From Hyphomicrobium facile (GTDB taxonomy: Bacteria; Pseudomonadota; Alphaproteobacteria; Rhizobiales; Hyphomicrobiaceae): 64,000 bases of DNA. Position 1 is the first letter of the stretch. Every line of letters begins with the position of its first letter. The notes beneath the pieces were generated by a model, which saw only the letters and a list, made by a program, of their open reading frames with translations, made no database searches and was not told the origin of the DNA. Made by a program: the position numbers and the translations under genes. This document shows, in pieces, positions 26,843-35,604 of this stretch. The stretch covers positions 1,240,001 to 1,304,000 of the forward strand of contig NZ_FPCH01000002.1 in NCBI RefSeq assembly GCF_900116175.1, read 5' to 3'.

Positions 26843-27573
26843 CGGTTAAGAATGTTGTTCACGAGCCTGTTGGCCCAGCCGCGCGCCTTGAACGTCGAGT
26901 TCACTTCGCGGGCATCGTAAACCGTTTCGATCCAATCCCAGAACGCGATGCCGGTGCGGGCCTCATCAGCGAGATAGCGGTGGAAGACGGCATCCAGCAC
27001 GCCCGTATCGGCGCTGCGGACATGGCCGTAACGCAACGAAAGCTGGCTCAGCGCATCTTTTATCGGCTGCCCATCGTGCAGATGACTGATCATCACGCTC
27101 ATCAAACCGGCGCGGTCGGCGCCCGATTTGCAGTGAACGAGGATGGGATATTCGGCTTTTTCCAGCACATCTTTAATTGCCTGGAATTCGGCTCGCGAGG
27201 GCGCAGCGCGCGATCGCAAGGTCAGATCGATGAGCGTAAGCCCATGGCGAGCGCATGCCTGCTGCTCGAGCCAGCGCGTGCCGTAAGACTGCTCGCCGCG
27301 CAGATTGATAACCGTCTTTACGCCCCGCCTGCCGGCCCAGGCAATGTGATGGGGCGCGGGCTGCGCCGAGCGCCAGGCATCCCTGCCCACGCGATGGCGA
27401 TTATTGTAAACAGTCCGCACGAGACCATAATCGATCAGCAGCATTTCGGCGTAGCAAAGGGCCGATGCGAATCGCGTCCCAAGCCAGGACGGCGGGGAAT
27501 GCACAGCGCTGTGCAAAAGTGCGCCACTTGTACGGCGCAATCCACGCTTTGCTTCTTTGAGAGGGCTTGCCAT
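26836..27573 (-). CDS. CX5R protein phosphatase, dual-specificity/tyrosine type
   Basis: The 245-residue protein holds the phosphatase loop HCKSGADRAG with nucleophile Cys148 and Arg154. A candidate general-acid Asp lies in LIDLTLRSRA (about 116), and VINLRGEQ marks the preceding strand, as in dual-specificity or KdsB-unrelated 'tyrosine phosphatase' families. About 60 residues precede the domain, with a moderately hydrophobic segment (WLGTRFASALCYAEMLLIDYGL cut by charged residues) that could associate with membrane. It converges with the MsbA-like gene and diverges from the LPLAT-WaaA gene, so a phospholipid or lipid A substrate is conceivable but unproven. Confidence 0.8.
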   Translation of the reverse strand: MASPLKEAKRGLRRTSGALLHSAVHSPPSWLGTRFASALCYAEMLLIDYGLVRTVYNNRHRVGRDAWRSAQPAPHHIAWAGRRGVKTVINLRGEQSYGTRWLEQQACARHGLTLIDLTLRSRAAPSRAEFQAIKDVLEKAEYPILVHCKSGADRAGLMSVMISHLHDGQPIKDALSQLSLRYGHVRSADTGVLDAVFHRYLADEARTGIAFWDWIETVYDAREVNSTFKARGWANRLVNNILNRE

Positions 27574-27778
27574 CAGGAGTTGTCTCGATGCTCCCGATTC
27601 GCGGGCAGCCTTGTGGATAGCGCCAGCTTTAATCCTACTCGTTGTTCACAAGAAGCCGCGGTCCATCGTGATTGAACTTGCTAGTTATTAGCTATAGCAA
27701 CGACCCGCAAGGGGCTAAACACAATCAAGCTTCATCCTGCACTTTCTCGCGTTACAACGATAAGGCAGCCATTGCCGC

Positions 27779-29782
27779 ATGGCAGAAATTAAGAAGAGGC
27801 TTGTGCGACTTGGCGGCTTGACGCTGGCGCGTCTTATCCGCCACGTGGCCAATTCGTCTCAGGTTATCCACGAACCGCCGGACCTGATGGACCGGCTCAG
27901 CGATGCCCACCCCTGTATCGTGGCGTGCTGGCACGGCCAGTTCATGATGATCGCGACGCTTCGTCCTGAAGACGTCAGGATCTCCGCCATGGTCGCGCGG
28001 CACGGCGATGCCGAGATCATCAGCGAAACATTACAAGCCATCGACGTCCAGCTCATTCGCGGCGCGGGCGCCGGCTGGCGCAAGAAGGATCGCGGCGGCG
28101 CGGCGGCTCTCCGGGCATCGCTGCAGGCGCTGTCCGAAGGCTCCTCGCTCGTGATGACTGCCGACGTCCCGCCGGGACCGGCGCGTGTGGCAGGGGCCGG
28201 CATTATCACGATCGCGCGCATGTCGGGGCGGCCGATCGTTCCCGTCGCGCTCGCAACCAAACGGTTCGCGTCGTTCGATACCTGGAGCCGGCTGACGATC
28301 AATCTGCCGTACTCGAAACTTGCAGCCGTCGTCGGGGAACCAATTCATGTTCCGAGCACGGCGGACGACGAACTGCTCGAATCAAAACGCGTAGAGCTCG
28401 AGACCGCACTCAACACCGCGACGCTCAGGGCATACGAACTTGCCGGCGCCGATATCAAGCGAGCGACACCGCTCGATGTGCTTGCGGCGGCCTCGGCGCC
28501 GTCGCCCGGCCTCGTGCTCAAGACTTATCGCGCGGGAACGGCGGCGCTTAGGCCAGCGGTGCCCCTGCTCCTCAACATGCGCGGGCAGCAGGGGAAAGAA
28601 GATCCGAACCGCCGCGGCGAACGATTGGGCTTTGCGGGCCGGCCGCGCCCCGCGGGACAGGTGGTGTGGGTTCATGCGGCAAGCGTCGGCGAGACGAACG
28701 CGATCCTTCCGCTCATCGACAGCCTGCTCGACGCCAATCCGCATATTCACATTCTGCTGACGACGGGCACGAAGACATCAGCCGAGATTGCGGCGCATCG
28801 CTTGCCGCCACGGGCGTTGCATCAGTACGTGCCTCTCGACGTTCCTCACTATGTTGCCCGCTTTCTCGATCACTGGAAGCCGTCGATATCGATCTTTACG
28901 GAATCCGACATCTGGCCGAATCTCATTCTCGGAACGGCGGAGCGCGGAATTCCTCTCGTGCTCGTCAACGCGCGGATGTCACCACGCAGCATCAGCCGCT
29001 GGCGCAAATATGCGGCCGTCGGCCGGCCGCTGTTTTCGCGCTTCGCGGCCGTGCTATCGCAGAATTCGCAGATAACGCGGGCCATGAAGCGTCTCGGTGC
29101 TCCGAACGTCATTACGGCCGGTAACTTGAAAATCGATTCACCGCCGCCTCCGGTCAACGCGGATCTGCTGGCGGCACTCAAGAACGCCGTTGGCCAGCGT
29201 CCGCTGTTCCTCGCGGCCAGCACCCATCCCGGCGAAGACACGGTTATCGCCGCGGCGCATTCGCTGATGAGGCGCGAAATCGAGGGACTGCTGACGATCA
29301 TCGTTCCGCGTCATCCCGAACGCGGCGGCGGGCTTGCCGCGTCGCTCGGCGGGCTCGGGCTCAGAACGCAGCTGCGCTCGCGCTCCTCCACACCCGAGAC
29401 CGATACCGAGATCTACGTCGCCGATACGATTGGCGAGCTTGGAACGTTCTATTCGATGTCGCCGGTTTCGCTCGTCGGCGGGTCTCTGGTCGAGCATGGC
29501 GGTCAAAATCCAATCGAAGCCGTTCGTCTCGGCTCGTGCGTCTTGACTGGTCCGTTCACGCACAATTTCCGCGATGCGTATGCTGCACTCTTCCGCGAGG
29601 GCGGCGCCGTCGAAGTCAGGTCGTCCGACGACATCGCGCGGCAGGTCACGCTTCTGCTTGCCGATCAAGCCGCGGCCAAGCGCATGCGACAGGGAGCAGA
29701 CGTGGCGCTTCAGTCGATGGGCGGCGCGCTCGCCAAGACGCTCGGCGCCATCCAGCCATTGCTTGAAAAACAGCGAGCGTGA
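27779..29782 (+). CDS. waaA: Fusion of a DUF374 acyltransferase-like domain to Kdo transferase WaaA
   Basis: One 667-residue frame contains two proteins that are usually separate. Residues 1-222 are DUF374/LPLAT-like, with CWHGQFMMI (His52), RGAGAGWRKKDRGGAAAL and MTADVPPGPARVAGAG (about 126-141). Residues 245-667 are a complete GT30 Kdo transferase with WVHAASVGET (catalytic Glu305), TTGTKTSAEI, FTESDIWPN, GNLKID and GGSLVEHGGQNPIE. WaaA adds Kdo to lipid IVA at the cytoplasmic face of the inner membrane. Its usual N-terminal anchor segment (LKTYRAGTAALRPAVPLLL) is retained at 248-265. lpxK follows after three bases. Confidence 0.9.
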   Translation: MAEIKKRLVRLGGLTLARLIRHVANSSQVIHEPPDLMDRLSDAHPCIVACWHGQFMMIATLRPEDVRISAMVARHGDAEIISETLQAIDVQLIRGAGAGWRKKDRGGAAALRASLQALSEGSSLVMTADVPPGPARVAGAGIITIARMSGRPIVPVALATKRFASFDTWSRLTINLPYSKLAAVVGEPIHVPSTADDELLESKRVELETALNTATLRAYELAGADIKRATPLDVLAAASAPSPGLVLKTYRAGTAALRPAVPLLLNMRGQQGKEDPNRRGERLGFAGRPRPAGQVVWVHAASVGETNAILPLIDSLLDANPHIHILLTTGTKTSAEIAAHRLPPRALHQYVPLDVPHYVARFLDHWKPSISIFTESDIWPNLILGTAERGIPLVLVNARMSPRSISRWRKYAAVGRPLFSRFAAVLSQNSQITRAMKRLGAPNVITAGNLKIDSPPPPVNADLLAALKNAVGQRPLFLAASTHPGEDTVIAAAHSLMRREIEGLLTIIVPRHPERGGGLAASLGGLGLRTQLRSRSSTPETDTEIYVADTIGELGTFYSMSPVSLVGGSLVEHGGQNPIEAVRLGSCVLTGPFTHNFRDAYAALFREGGAVEVRSSDDIARQVTLLLADQAAAKRMRQGADVALQSMGGALAKTLGAIQPLLEKQRA

Positions 29783-29785
29783 TGC

Positions 29786-30817
29786 GTGCCCATCTCTGAA
29801 CCGAGCTGGTGGTACGGGCCGGGCAGCGGATGGCAGACGACGCTTCTCTCTCCAATCGGCACGCTCGTCGGCCGGATCGCAAGCCGCCGCATTCAGAACG
29901 CAAATCCCTATCGCTCGGCAGTTCCCGTCATTTGCGTTGGAAACTTCACGGCCGGCGGCTCGGGCAAGACTCCGCTTGCTTTGTTCCTTGCCAGGCTCGT
30001 CGCCGAGGAAGATCGCGAGCCATGGTTTCTCTCGCGCGGTTATGGTGGAAGCCTTGAAGGGCCGGCGCGCGTCATTGCCGATCTCCATACGGCGCGCGAC
30101 GTCGGGGACGAGCCGCTGCTTCTTGCCCGCGCTGCGCCGACGGTCGTCTCGCGCGATCGCCGCAAAGGCGCGGAAGCGATCGAGCGCATGGCTTCGAAAC
30201 GCGCCGTCATCATCATGGACGACGGCTTGCAAAATCCGGCGCTAGCCAAGGATCTTGCTATTGCACTCGTCGATGCGAAGCGCGGCGTCGGCAACGGGCT
30301 CGTCATTCCTGCGGGCCCCTTGCGCGCGCCGCTCCACGTTCAAACGGCGCTTGCAAACCTGATCGTGCTCACCGGAGGCGATGATGCGGATCGCGCCGGT
30401 TCCGTCGCTGGCCAGCTCAAAGCATTGTCGCGTGCGCCGATCATTTCCGCTCAGACGCGCGCCGAAGACGACAACGCGAAGTTTCGCGGCCGTCGTGTGT
30501 ATGCGTTTGCGGGCATTGCCAATCCCGGGCGATTTTTTGCGACGCTCAGTTCACTCGGAGCCGACATCATCGCGCGAAGGGCATTCGCTGATCACCACAT
30601 GTTCAGCGAGGCGGAAGCGCGCGAGCTGATGGAAGCAGCCGAACGCAGCAATGCTCTCCTGGTGACTACGGAAAAAGACATCGCGCGGCTCTCCGGAATT
30701 GTGGGTGCTCGCGGGGCACTCAAAGAGCGTGCGGAAACGGTCTCGATCAGAACGTCTCTTGAAGGCGGGGATCTCGACGTGCTGCGCCGGCTTATTCGAG
30801 AAGCAATCGCTCGCTAG
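29786..30817 (+). CDS. lpxK: Tetraacyldisaccharide 4'-kinase
   Basis: LpxK phosphorylates the 4' position of the lipid A disaccharide to make lipid IVA, the acceptor used by WaaA. The 343 residues begin with an amphipathic membrane segment (PSWWYGPGSGWQTTLLSP) and have the P-loop GNFTAGGSGKTP at 52-63, then FLSRGYGG and MDDGLQNPAL. The GTG start at 29786 is three bases past the waaA stop, so the two are coupled; the ATG at 29782 is out of frame. Confidence 0.95.
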   Translation: MPISEPSWWYGPGSGWQTTLLSPIGTLVGRIASRRIQNANPYRSAVPVICVGNFTAGGSGKTPLALFLARLVAEEDREPWFLSRGYGGSLEGPARVIADLHTARDVGDEPLLLARAAPTVVSRDRRKGAEAIERMASKRAVIIMDDGLQNPALAKDLAIALVDAKRGVGNGLVIPAGPLRAPLHVQTALANLIVLTGGDDADRAGSVAGQLKALSRAPIISAQTRAEDDNAKFRGRRVYAFAGIANPGRFFATLSSLGADIIARRAFADHHMFSEAEARELMEAAERSNALLVTTEKDIARLSGIVGARGALKERAETVSIRTSLEGGDLDVLRRLIREAIAR

Positions 30818-30832
30818 CGCGAGCTGCCTCGC

Positions 30833-31078
30833 TCAACGAGCGGGCGCGTTCGATCGTTCGATGGCGTTAAGCTCAAGGTAACGCTGCGCGGAGATTTCCG
30901 CCGAGGCATATGCCTCCTGCGCGTCGACGCTCCAATAACGAAGATCGGGAAGCGCGATGGGCTGGCCCGTTACCGCGCAGCGCACGAAATCTCCCGGAGA
31001 CATCACTTCGAACTCGCCATCCAGGTAGCGAATCTTCGCCTCGTTGCGCAGGCCAAAAAATTTCTCGATTCGATTCAT
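30833..31078 (-). CDS. DUF2093 protein
   Basis: This 81-residue protein matches DUF2093, a small alphaproteobacterial family. The conserved core is KIRYLDGEFEVMSPGDFVRCAVTGQPIALPDLRYWSVDAQEAYASAEISAQRY, spanning about residues 15-67. The role is unknown. It converges on lpxK with a 15-base gap, so the two share almost no terminator space, and it lies 108 bases from the end of xseA. Confidence 0.85.
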   Translation of the reverse strand: MNRIEKFFGLRNEAKIRYLDGEFEVMSPGDFVRCAVTGQPIALPDLRYWSVDAQEAYASAEISAQRYLELNAIERSNAPAR

Positions 31079-31186
31079 CAGCTTCCAAGCCGTACTGTTC
31101 TTTTACTGCCGGGCATCATCCGACATCAGATGATATGAATGCCGCATTTCCGGCGGCGCGCCAATTTCCAATTTAGCCTAAGCGTA

Positions 31187-32653
31187 TCAAAATAGAGAGC
31201 CTTGTCCGCCGCGTCCGCCCGGCTTTTGGCGCGGCGTTTTACCCACTCCCTGGTCGGCTTTAGGACGGTCGGATTTTAGCGGTCCTTCGGCTCTCGCTGC
31301 AATCTGCCCGTCGGACAACTCAATGTTCAGCATCGACCCGGCAACGACGGAGGCCGCCTGCCGGATTGTCTGTCCGGCCTCGTTCCTGACGAGCGCAAAG
31401 CCGCGAGACAGGATGCTGTGATAGCCCAACGAGTTGAGCAGCGCCGCTTTACCATCGAGAACCCTGCGACTGACCGCCACGCGGTTAAGAAGTGCGCGGC
31501 CGGCGCGCCGTTCGAGTGTCTGAAGGCGCTCGGCGCAGCGCGAATGTTTCTGAAGTATCGGGCTCGGGGACAAACGTCCGCTGACGCGCGCCAGCCGTGT
31601 TGCATGTGCGCGCGTATTGGCGAGAAGCGCACGCGAGAGGCGGCGATCGGCCTCGTCGAAGCGCTGGCGCGGCAGCGCAACGAGATCCTGCAGCTTCGGC
31701 AGGCCGCGCGACGATGCCTTCAAGTGCGTTTTCGCGCCTTCCAGCGAGCGGCGGACCGCAGTGCGCTTGCGCAGCATGAGCTTTTCGAGCCCGTCGATCA
31801 GCTCGGAATACTTCGGCACGGCCCATTCGGCGGCTTTGGTCGGCGTCGGCGCGCGGGCGTCCGCGACGAGATCGATGAGCGTCCAATCCGTCTCGTGGCC
31901 GACGGCGGAAATCAGCGGAATGCGGCTCTCAGCTGCCGCCCTAACCACGATCTCTTCGTTGAAACTCCAGAGGTCTTCGAGGCTGCCGCCGCCGCGCGCG
32001 ACGATCAGAACGTCCGGCCGCGGAATTTTGCCGCCCTCTTCGAGCGCGTTGAAGCCGCGGATCGCGGCGGCCACTTCAGCCGCGCTTCCGTCGCCTTGCA
32101 CACGCACGGGCCAGAGAAGAACGCGTGCCGGATAGCGCTCGTTGAAGCCGTGCAGCATGTCGCGAATAACGGCGCCCGTCGGCGACGTGACGATGCCGAC
32201 GACTTTGGGCAGGAAAGGACGCGGCTTCTTGCGGGCTTCGTCGAACAGGCCTTCGGCCGCGAACTTGCGCTTGCGCTCTTCGAGCAGCGCCATCAGCGCG
32301 CCGGCGCCCGCGGGCTCCAAAGCCTCGATGACGATTTGATATTTCGACGAGCCTGGGAACGTCGTGATCTTTCCCTGGGCGATGACTTCCATGCCCTCTT
32401 CGGGCTTGAAGCGGAGCCGGCCGAACGATCCTTTCCAGATCACGGCCTCTATCTTCGCCTTGTCGTCCTTCAGCGCGAAGTAGCAGTGCCCCGATGCGTG
32501 GGGCCCGCGATAACCCGAGATCTCGCCCTTGAGGCGCACATAGCCGAAGCCGTCCTCGAGGGCGCGCTTTATCGCGCCCGAAAGTTCGGACACCGAAAAC
32601 TCCGGGGCATTGGCGCCGGGGCGGGCTTCGCTGGTGTTGGGAATTGAATTCAA
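31187..32653 (-). CDS. xseA: Exodeoxyribonuclease VII large subunit
   Basis: XseA with XseB degrades single-stranded DNA. The 488-residue protein has the N-terminal OB fold ([40 protein letters not shown]), the catalytic core [14 protein letters not shown] and [19 protein letters not shown] with [14 protein letters not shown], then a coiled-coil C-terminal region. A TTG start at 32653 is needed to include the OB fold; a GTG at the Val of FSVSEL has GGAG before it but would cut conserved residues. xseB is not adjacent. The gene diverges from purD. Confidence 0.93.
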   Translation of the reverse strand: MNSIPNTSEARPGANAPEFSVSELSGAIKRALEDGFGYVRLKGEISGYRGPHASGHCYFALKDDKAKIEAVIWKGSFGRLRFKPEEGMEVIAQGKITTFPGSSKYQIVIEALEPAGAGALMALLEERKRKFAAEGLFDEARKKPRPFLPKVVGIVTSPTGAVIRDMLHGFNERYPARVLLWPVRVQGDGSAAEVAAAIRGFNALEEGGKIPRPDVLIVARGGGSLEDLWSFNEEIVVRAAAESRIPLISAVGHETDWTLIDLVADARAPTPTKAAEWAVPKYSELIDGLEKLMLRKRTAVRRSLEGAKTHLKASSRGLPKLQDLVALPRQRFDEADRRLSRALLANTRAHATRLARVSGRLSPSPILQKHSRCAERLQTLERRAGRALLNRVAVSRRVLDGKAALLNSLGYHSILSRGFALVRNEAGQTIRQAASVVAGSMLNIELSDGQIAARAEGPLKSDRPKADQGVGKTPRQKPGGRGGQGSLF

Positions 32654-32695
32654 TAGCTTACTGTTCTGTTTCGCGGTCTTGCTTGTTTCACGTTC

Positions 32696-32719
32696 GATGC
32701 TACACCCGGATGCTACACC
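32696..32719. repeat. 13-base tandem repeat in the xseA-purD promoter region
   Basis: GATGCTACACC occurs at 32696-32706 and again at 32709-32719, a 13-base period, within the 93 bases between the divergent starts. It may be a regulator-binding site for purD; no known motif is recognised. Confidence 0.45.
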
Positions 32720-32746
32720 AAGGCACGGAATGCAACAGGCGACCTG

Positions 32747-34024
32747 ATGAACGTCTTACTCCTCGGCTCGGGCGGCCGCGAGCATGCTCTCGCCTGGGCC
32801 CTGAGCGCGAGCCCACTTCTGACAAAACTCTTCTGCGCTCCCGGCAACGCCGGGATCGCGGACGTGGCGCAATGTATCCCCATCGATCCGACCAACCAAG
32901 ACAGCATCATTCAATTCTGCCGCGATGAGCGCATCCAACTCGTCGTTATCGGCCCCGAAGCGCCGCTCGTCGCCGGTCTTGGAGATGCGCTCGGCGCAGC
33001 CGGCATTCGTTATTTCGGACCGACGAAGAGTGCGGCGCAGCTCGAAGGCTCCAAAGGCTTCACCAAGGACCTTTGCCGGACCGCCGGCATTCCGACAGCT
33101 GCCTATGGCCGTTTCATGGACGCCCAGGCGGCAAAGACATATCTCGCCGCCCAGAGCCTTCCTATCGTCGTCAAGGCGGACGGCTTGGCGGCGGGCAAAG
33201 GCGTCATCATCGCCACGACGCGTGAAGAAGCGGAGGCCGCCGTCGATGCGTGTCTTTCCGGCGCGTTCGGCTCGGCGGGAGCCGAAGTCGTCATCGAGGA
33301 ATTCCTGCACGGCGAAGAAGCGAGCTTCTTTGCGCTGTGCGACGGCGTCCACGCATTGGCGCTCGCGTCGGCTCAGGATCACAAGCGCGTCGGCGACGGC
33401 GATACGGGACCGAACACCGGCGGCATGGGCGCCTATTCACCTGCTCCTATCGTCACCCAGGAGATGAGCGACCGCGTGATGCGGGAGATCATCGAGCCGA
33501 CGATCAAGGAAATGGCAGCGCGCGGCGCGCCGTTCAAGGGCGTGCTGTTCGCCGGACTGATGATCACGGCGACGGGCCCGAAGCTGATCGAATACAACGT
33601 TCGCTTCGGCGATCCCGAGACGCAGGTTTTGATGATGCGGCTCAAATCGGATCTGCTCGCGGCCCTCATCGCGACGACCGACGGCGTGCTTTCGAACTTC
33701 GATCTCCGCTGGAGCGACGACGCGGCGCTGACAGTCGTGATGGCCGCCAACGGATATCCCGGCACACCGCAAAAAGGCACGGAGATCAAGGGCCTGGAAC
33801 TTGCGCAGGCGACCCCGAATGTCGAGATCTTCCACGCCGGTACGCGCCGCGAGGACCAACGTCTTATTGCGGACGGCGGCCGCGTGCTAAACGTCACCGG
33901 CCGCGGCAAGACGATCGCGGAGGCGCGCGACGCCGCCTACGCGGCGATTGCAAAGATCGATTGGCCGGGCGGCTTCTACCGCAAGGACATCGGCTGGCGC
34001 GCGTTGCAGCGAAACGGGACGTGA
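32747..34024 (+). CDS. purD: Phosphoribosylamine-glycine ligase
   Basis: PurD forms glycinamide ribonucleotide in purine synthesis using ATP. The 425 residues start [17 protein letters not shown] and include the ATP-grasp segments [33 protein letters not shown] and [12 protein letters not shown]. The length is usual. It is followed 41 bases later by the patatin gene on the same strand, which may be co-transcribed. Confidence 0.96.
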   Translation: MNVLLLGSGGREHALAWALSASPLLTKLFCAPGNAGIADVAQCIPIDPTNQDSIIQFCRDERIQLVVIGPEAPLVAGLGDALGAAGIRYFGPTKSAAQLEGSKGFTKDLCRTAGIPTAAYGRFMDAQAAKTYLAAQSLPIVVKADGLAAGKGVIIATTREEAEAAVDACLSGAFGSAGAEVVIEEFLHGEEASFFALCDGVHALALASAQDHKRVGDGDTGPNTGGMGAYSPAPIVTQEMSDRVMREIIEPTIKEMAARGAPFKGVLFAGLMITATGPKLIEYNVRFGDPETQVLMMRLKSDLLAALIATTDGVLSNFDLRWSDDAALTVVMAANGYPGTPQKGTEIKGLELAQATPNVEIFHAGTRREDQRLIADGGRVLNVTGRGKTIAEARDAAYAAIAKIDWPGGFYRKDIGWRALQRNGT

Positions 34025-34065
34025 GCATCCTTATGCTCTAGCGAACAACGGGATACCGGCAACGC

Positions 34066-35058
34066 ATGACCGTCGAGACGCCCAAAGCATCGCCGTTGAA
34101 TGGGTCCCGTCCGGCCAAAAGGCCAACGATCGGGCTCGCACTTGGCGGCGGCGGGGCGCGGGGTCTCGCCCATGTCGCGATGATCGAGGCCTTCGATGAA
34201 CTCGGCATCAAGCCTGACGCCATCGCTGGAACTTCCATAGGTGCGGTGTATGCCGCGGGCTATGCGTCCGGATTATCAGGCCGCGAATTGCGCGATCACA
34301 CGCGGTTCATCCTATCGCAGCGTTTCGGTCTGATCCGCGATCTCTTCATCAACACGGCACAACCCTTTCAACGGTTGCTCAGCGTCTTCGGCGCGCGAAA
34401 CGCCATTCTCGATCCGTTCGTCGTCCTCGACGTCATCCTGCCGAAGCAGGTCAAGGAGACTTTCGCCGATTGCGAAATTCCGCTGAAGATCGTCGCGTCG
34501 GACTTCTACGATCAGGAACCGAAAGTGTTCACCGAGGGGCCGCTCAGACGTGCGGTCGCTGCGAGCATGGCACTCCCCGTGCTCTTTCAACCCGTTGTGC
34601 TCGACGGCCGGGCTTTCATCGACGGCGGCCTGACAAACCCATTGCCCTTCGACCTCTTGCTGCCTGAAACGGATATCGTCGTTGCCATCGACGTTTCCGG
34701 GTCGCCCGTTCCCGATCCGCGACGCGTGGCGCCGACAGCGTTTGCAGCGCTCTTTTCGAGCGCGTTCCTGTTCGAGCGCTCCATCGTCAAGGAGAAGCTG
34801 AAGATCAGTCAGCCGGACATTCTGATCAGCGCCGGAACGAGCCAATTTCAAGTTCTCGACTTCCTGAAATGCGACGACATTCTCGCGGCCGCGCAACCTG
34901 CGAAAGAGCGGCTGAAGCAGCAGCTATCGCGCGTCCTATCGGTCGAGACTTTGCCCGTGCTCGACAGTGCAGATCATGACCAGCAGGTCGTTGCGATCGC
35001 CAAGCGGCCGAAGCGAAGGCTGCTTCCACGTCCCCGCAAACGCCGCGAGGTTGATTAG
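34066..35058 (+). CDS. Patatin-like phospholipase
   Basis: This is a cytoplasmic RssA-like patatin of 330 residues. The oxyanion motif GGGGARG is at 27-33, the nucleophile motif GTSIG at 55-59 (Ser57), and the catalytic Asp186 in DGG. Such enzymes hydrolyse acyl ester bonds of lipids through a Ser-Asp dyad. The final 20 residues are very basic (KRPKRRLLPRPRKRREVD), which might bind membrane or nucleic acid. It may be co-transcribed with purD and converges on tadA. Confidence 0.9.
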   Translation: MTVETPKASPLNGSRPAKRPTIGLALGGGGARGLAHVAMIEAFDELGIKPDAIAGTSIGAVYAAGYASGLSGRELRDHTRFILSQRFGLIRDLFINTAQPFQRLLSVFGARNAILDPFVVLDVILPKQVKETFADCEIPLKIVASDFYDQEPKVFTEGPLRRAVAASMALPVLFQPVVLDGRAFIDGGLTNPLPFDLLLPETDIVVAIDVSGSPVPDPRRVAPTAFAALFSSAFLFERSIVKEKLKISQPDILISAGTSQFQVLDFLKCDDILAAAQPAKERLKQQLSRVLSVETLPVLDSADHDQQVVAIAKRPKRRLLPRPRKRREVD

Positions 35059-35068
35059 CTTTTGTTTG

Positions 35069-35107
35069 CGCTCGGCGACTCCCCTGCGGGGAGCCGGCCG
35101 CCGAGCG
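35069..35107. repeat. Nested palindrome between patatin and tadA genes
   Basis: A perfect nine-base outer stem CGCTCGGCG/CGCCGAGCG encloses a six-base inner stem CTCCCC/GGGGAG with a three-base loop. It fills the gap between convergent genes and touches the tadA stop codon, so it can act as a two-way terminator. The same layout and most of the sequence recur inside ileS at 49037-49077. Confidence 0.75.
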
Positions 35108-35569
35108 TTACGAGCGTCGCTGTTCGAAGAAGTCTTTCAGCAAGAAGCTCGCCTCGGCTTCGCCGATGCCCGGATATATTTCGGGGGCGTGGTGACAGGT
35201 CGGTTGATTGAACACCCGTGCGCCCTGCTCGACGCCACCGCCTTTGGGGTCGCTGGCGGCATAGTAAAGGCGCTTCAGGCGGGCGAAGGAGACCGCGGCC
35301 GCGCACATCGGGCACGGTTCGAGCGTGACATATAGACTGCAGCCGACGAGGCGCTCGTCCGAGACCTCAGAGCAGGCCGCCCGTATCGCCAGTATTTCCG
35401 CGTGGGCGGTCGGATCTTGAAGCTCTCGCGTCCGGTTTCCCGCCGCCGCCAGGACCTTGCCATCGGCCGAGACGATGACGGCTCCGACAGGCACTTCCCC
35501 GCGCTCTGCCGCCGCTTTCGCCTCTTCGAGCGCAAGGGACATATGGCTTACGGCGTCCTTCGATGTCAT
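35108..35569 (-). CDS. tadA: tRNA adenosine(34) deaminase
   Basis: TadA converts A34 to inosine in the tRNA-Arg anticodon. The 153-residue protein carries the zinc deaminase motifs HAE (His56, Glu58) and PCxxC (Cys86, Cys89), with the substrate-binding NRT and a C-terminal helix FLLKDFFEQRR. I use the ATG at 35569, preceded by GGGAG at a slightly long distance; the open frame extends 17 codons further but overlaps the rluB promoter. Only 35 bases separate it from the divergent rluB-like start. Confidence 0.93.
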   Translation of the reverse strand: MTSKDAVSHMSLALEEAKAAAERGEVPVGAVIVSADGKVLAAAGNRTRELQDPTAHAEILAIRAACSEVSDERLVGCSLYVTLEPCPMCAAAVSFARLKRLYYAASDPKGGGVEQGARVFNQPTCHHAPEIYPGIGEAEASFLLKDFFEQRRS

Positions 35570-35604
35570 AAGCTCGCTTCGCTCCCGAAAGCTCAGTGTT
35601 ACCG

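Noticed and set aside
31418-32647. 409-residue open frame opposite xseA
   Set aside because: It is antisense to a conserved gene and has no recognisable feature.
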